Positions 6,187 through 6,519 of a stretch of DNA of 6,519 nt are shown here, piece by piece. This DNA comes from an uncultured Bacteroidales bacterium (GTDB taxonomy: Bacteria > Bacteroidota > Bacteroidia > Bacteroidales > P3). Made by a program: the position numbers and the translations under genes. The stretch lies in assembly GCA_946540365.1 (NCBI GenBank), contig CAMNIH010000097.1, positions 1-6,519 on the forward strand, given 5' to 3'. The notes beneath the pieces were generated by a model. It was not told the DNA's origin. It ran no database searches and saw only the letters and a list, made by a program, of their open reading frames with translations. Within the stretch, counting starts at the first letter, position 1. Every line of letters begins with the position of its first letter.

Positions 6187-6320
6187 CGATAATCCACTTG
6201 GCGGCGTTCGAGTTCAAATGGCACAAGCCCAACGCCAAGTTGCCCAAAGCATTCGTCGACACCTATCCCGACACCCCATTTCAGGTGATCACACCCGACA
6301 ACTTCAGTGTGTTTGTATAA
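6177..6320 (+). pseudogene. C-terminal remnant of a DUF4143-type AAA ATPase
   Basis: This short plus-strand frame has 47 codons from ATG 6177 to TAA 6320. From about residue 8 it reads LAAFEFKWHKPNAKLPKAF and continues TYPDTPFQVITPDNFSVFV. As recalled from the family, ATP-binding proteins with a C-terminal DUF4143 (nuclease-like) domain end in just this pattern: (Y/F)EFKW, a K-rich LPK.F segment, TYP, then F.VITP.N...F. Full-length members have several hundred residues and include a Walker A P-loop; none of that is present upstream, where the DNA is AT-rich and carries palindromes. The piece is therefore read as the 3' end of a deleted gene. The ATG may be accidental or may come from the original 5' end joined to the 3' end by deletion. 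Recognition is by eye, without a database search. Confidence 0.65.
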
Positions 6321-6416
6321 TCGAACCCATACACTGTCAAATATTATGTAAAGACACGAATTTTCCGCAACCCAGCCAAAAGGTTCTTCTGTCAAAAAGG
6401 CAACAAGGATTTAAAT

Positions 6417-6447
6417 TTTGCCGAATGGAATAAAAGTCGTATCCTTG
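6417..6447 (+). promoter_or_regulatory. Bacteroidota-type promoter for a gene right of the window
   Basis: TTTG (6417-6420), 19 nt, then TATCCTTG (6440-6447) matches the TTTG/TAnnTTTG consensus with one mismatch in the -7 box, and GCAC following is also common at such promoters. Transcription would start near 6452 and leave the window with a leader of at least about 67 nt. The leader contains an ATG directly followed by TAG (6474-6479) and no other ATG, so the coding start lies beyond 6519. Confidence 0.7.
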
Positions 6448-6519
6448 CACCGACAAACAAAACTAATAGAAACATGTAGGAAACAAAGACTGAATTGAGC
6501 TGACAATCCCGAGTAAATA

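Larger units (their letters stand above)
5974..6519. other. AT-rich intergenic region without an intact gene
   Basis: This 546-nt stretch is much richer in A/T than the genes to its left. It contains the Fic promoter (minus strand), a tract of four degenerate 9-bp repeats (6103-6138, of the form GACCACAAA), two similar near-palindromes, a decayed plus-strand gene end (6177-6320), a featureless piece (6321-6416) and a plus-strand promoter near the right edge. A 120-codon minus-strand frame (6033-6395) crosses the remnant and runs into the promoter region; it shows no recognisable family and is not annotated as a gene. Confidence 0.7.

Noticed and set aside
6033..6395. A 120-codon minus-strand frame upstream of the Fic gene
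   Set aside because: It is antisense to the DUF4143-like remnant, ends close to the Fic promoter, and its sequence shows no known domain; composition is that of AT-rich intergenic DNA.
6321..6479. Open plus-strand frame continuing after the TAA of the ATPase remnant
   Set aside because: It has no ATG near its beginning, no recognisable similarity, and contains the outward promoter.

Overview
The window looks like a chromosome segment from a Bacteroidota (Bacteroidales-type) bacterium. The reasons are two good matches to the Bacteroidota -33/-7 promoter (TTTG, 19-21 nt, TAnnTTTG), A-rich leaders without Shine-Dalgarno sequences, Bacteroidota-style protein sequences (ClpB starting [14 protein letters not shown], a Fic protein with HPFGEGNTRT), GC-rich genes and AT-rich intergenic DNA. 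No genus is claimed.

Layout, left to right. Positions 1-129 hold a GC-rich, hairpin-rich REP-like intergenic repeat carrying the GTAG-plus-hairpin hallmark. A rho-independent terminator (155-182) follows, and then clpB on the minus strand (210-2825), encoding the Hsp100 disaggregase. All confident genes lie on the minus strand, so transcription runs right to left: a Fic-family protein (4837-5973), a secreted thioredoxin-fold protein (4327-4815), galE (3225-4271), a GlsB/YeaQ/YmgE-type small membrane protein (2947-3192), a terminator (2901-2921), and then clpB.

The first four genes are separated by only 21, 55 and 32 nt. They have one strong promoter, in front of the Fic gene (5995-6026), and one clear terminator, after the small membrane protein, so they may form one transcription unit. 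clpB lies beyond that terminator and probably has its own promoter. The products do not form an obvious pathway: post-translational modification, envelope redox, UDP-sugar supply and envelope stress. They share at most a loose envelope/stress theme.

The right end (5974-6519) is AT-rich and has no intact gene. It holds the Fic promoter, a short 9-bp repeat tract, a pair of similar 21-bp near-palindromes, a 47-codon plus-strand remnant resembling the C-terminus of DUF4143-type ATPases, and a strong plus-strand promoter that fires out of the window into an unseen gene.

The most interesting parts are the Fic protein and the remnant region. The Fic protein has five perfect-length 7-residue (21-bp) tandem repeats between its catalytic region and a winged-helix domain, lacks the second Arg of the Fic motif, and has a degenerate inhibitory motif. 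The remnant region has paired palindromes beside the remains of an ATPase gene. No complete new defence or mobile system can be supported from this window.
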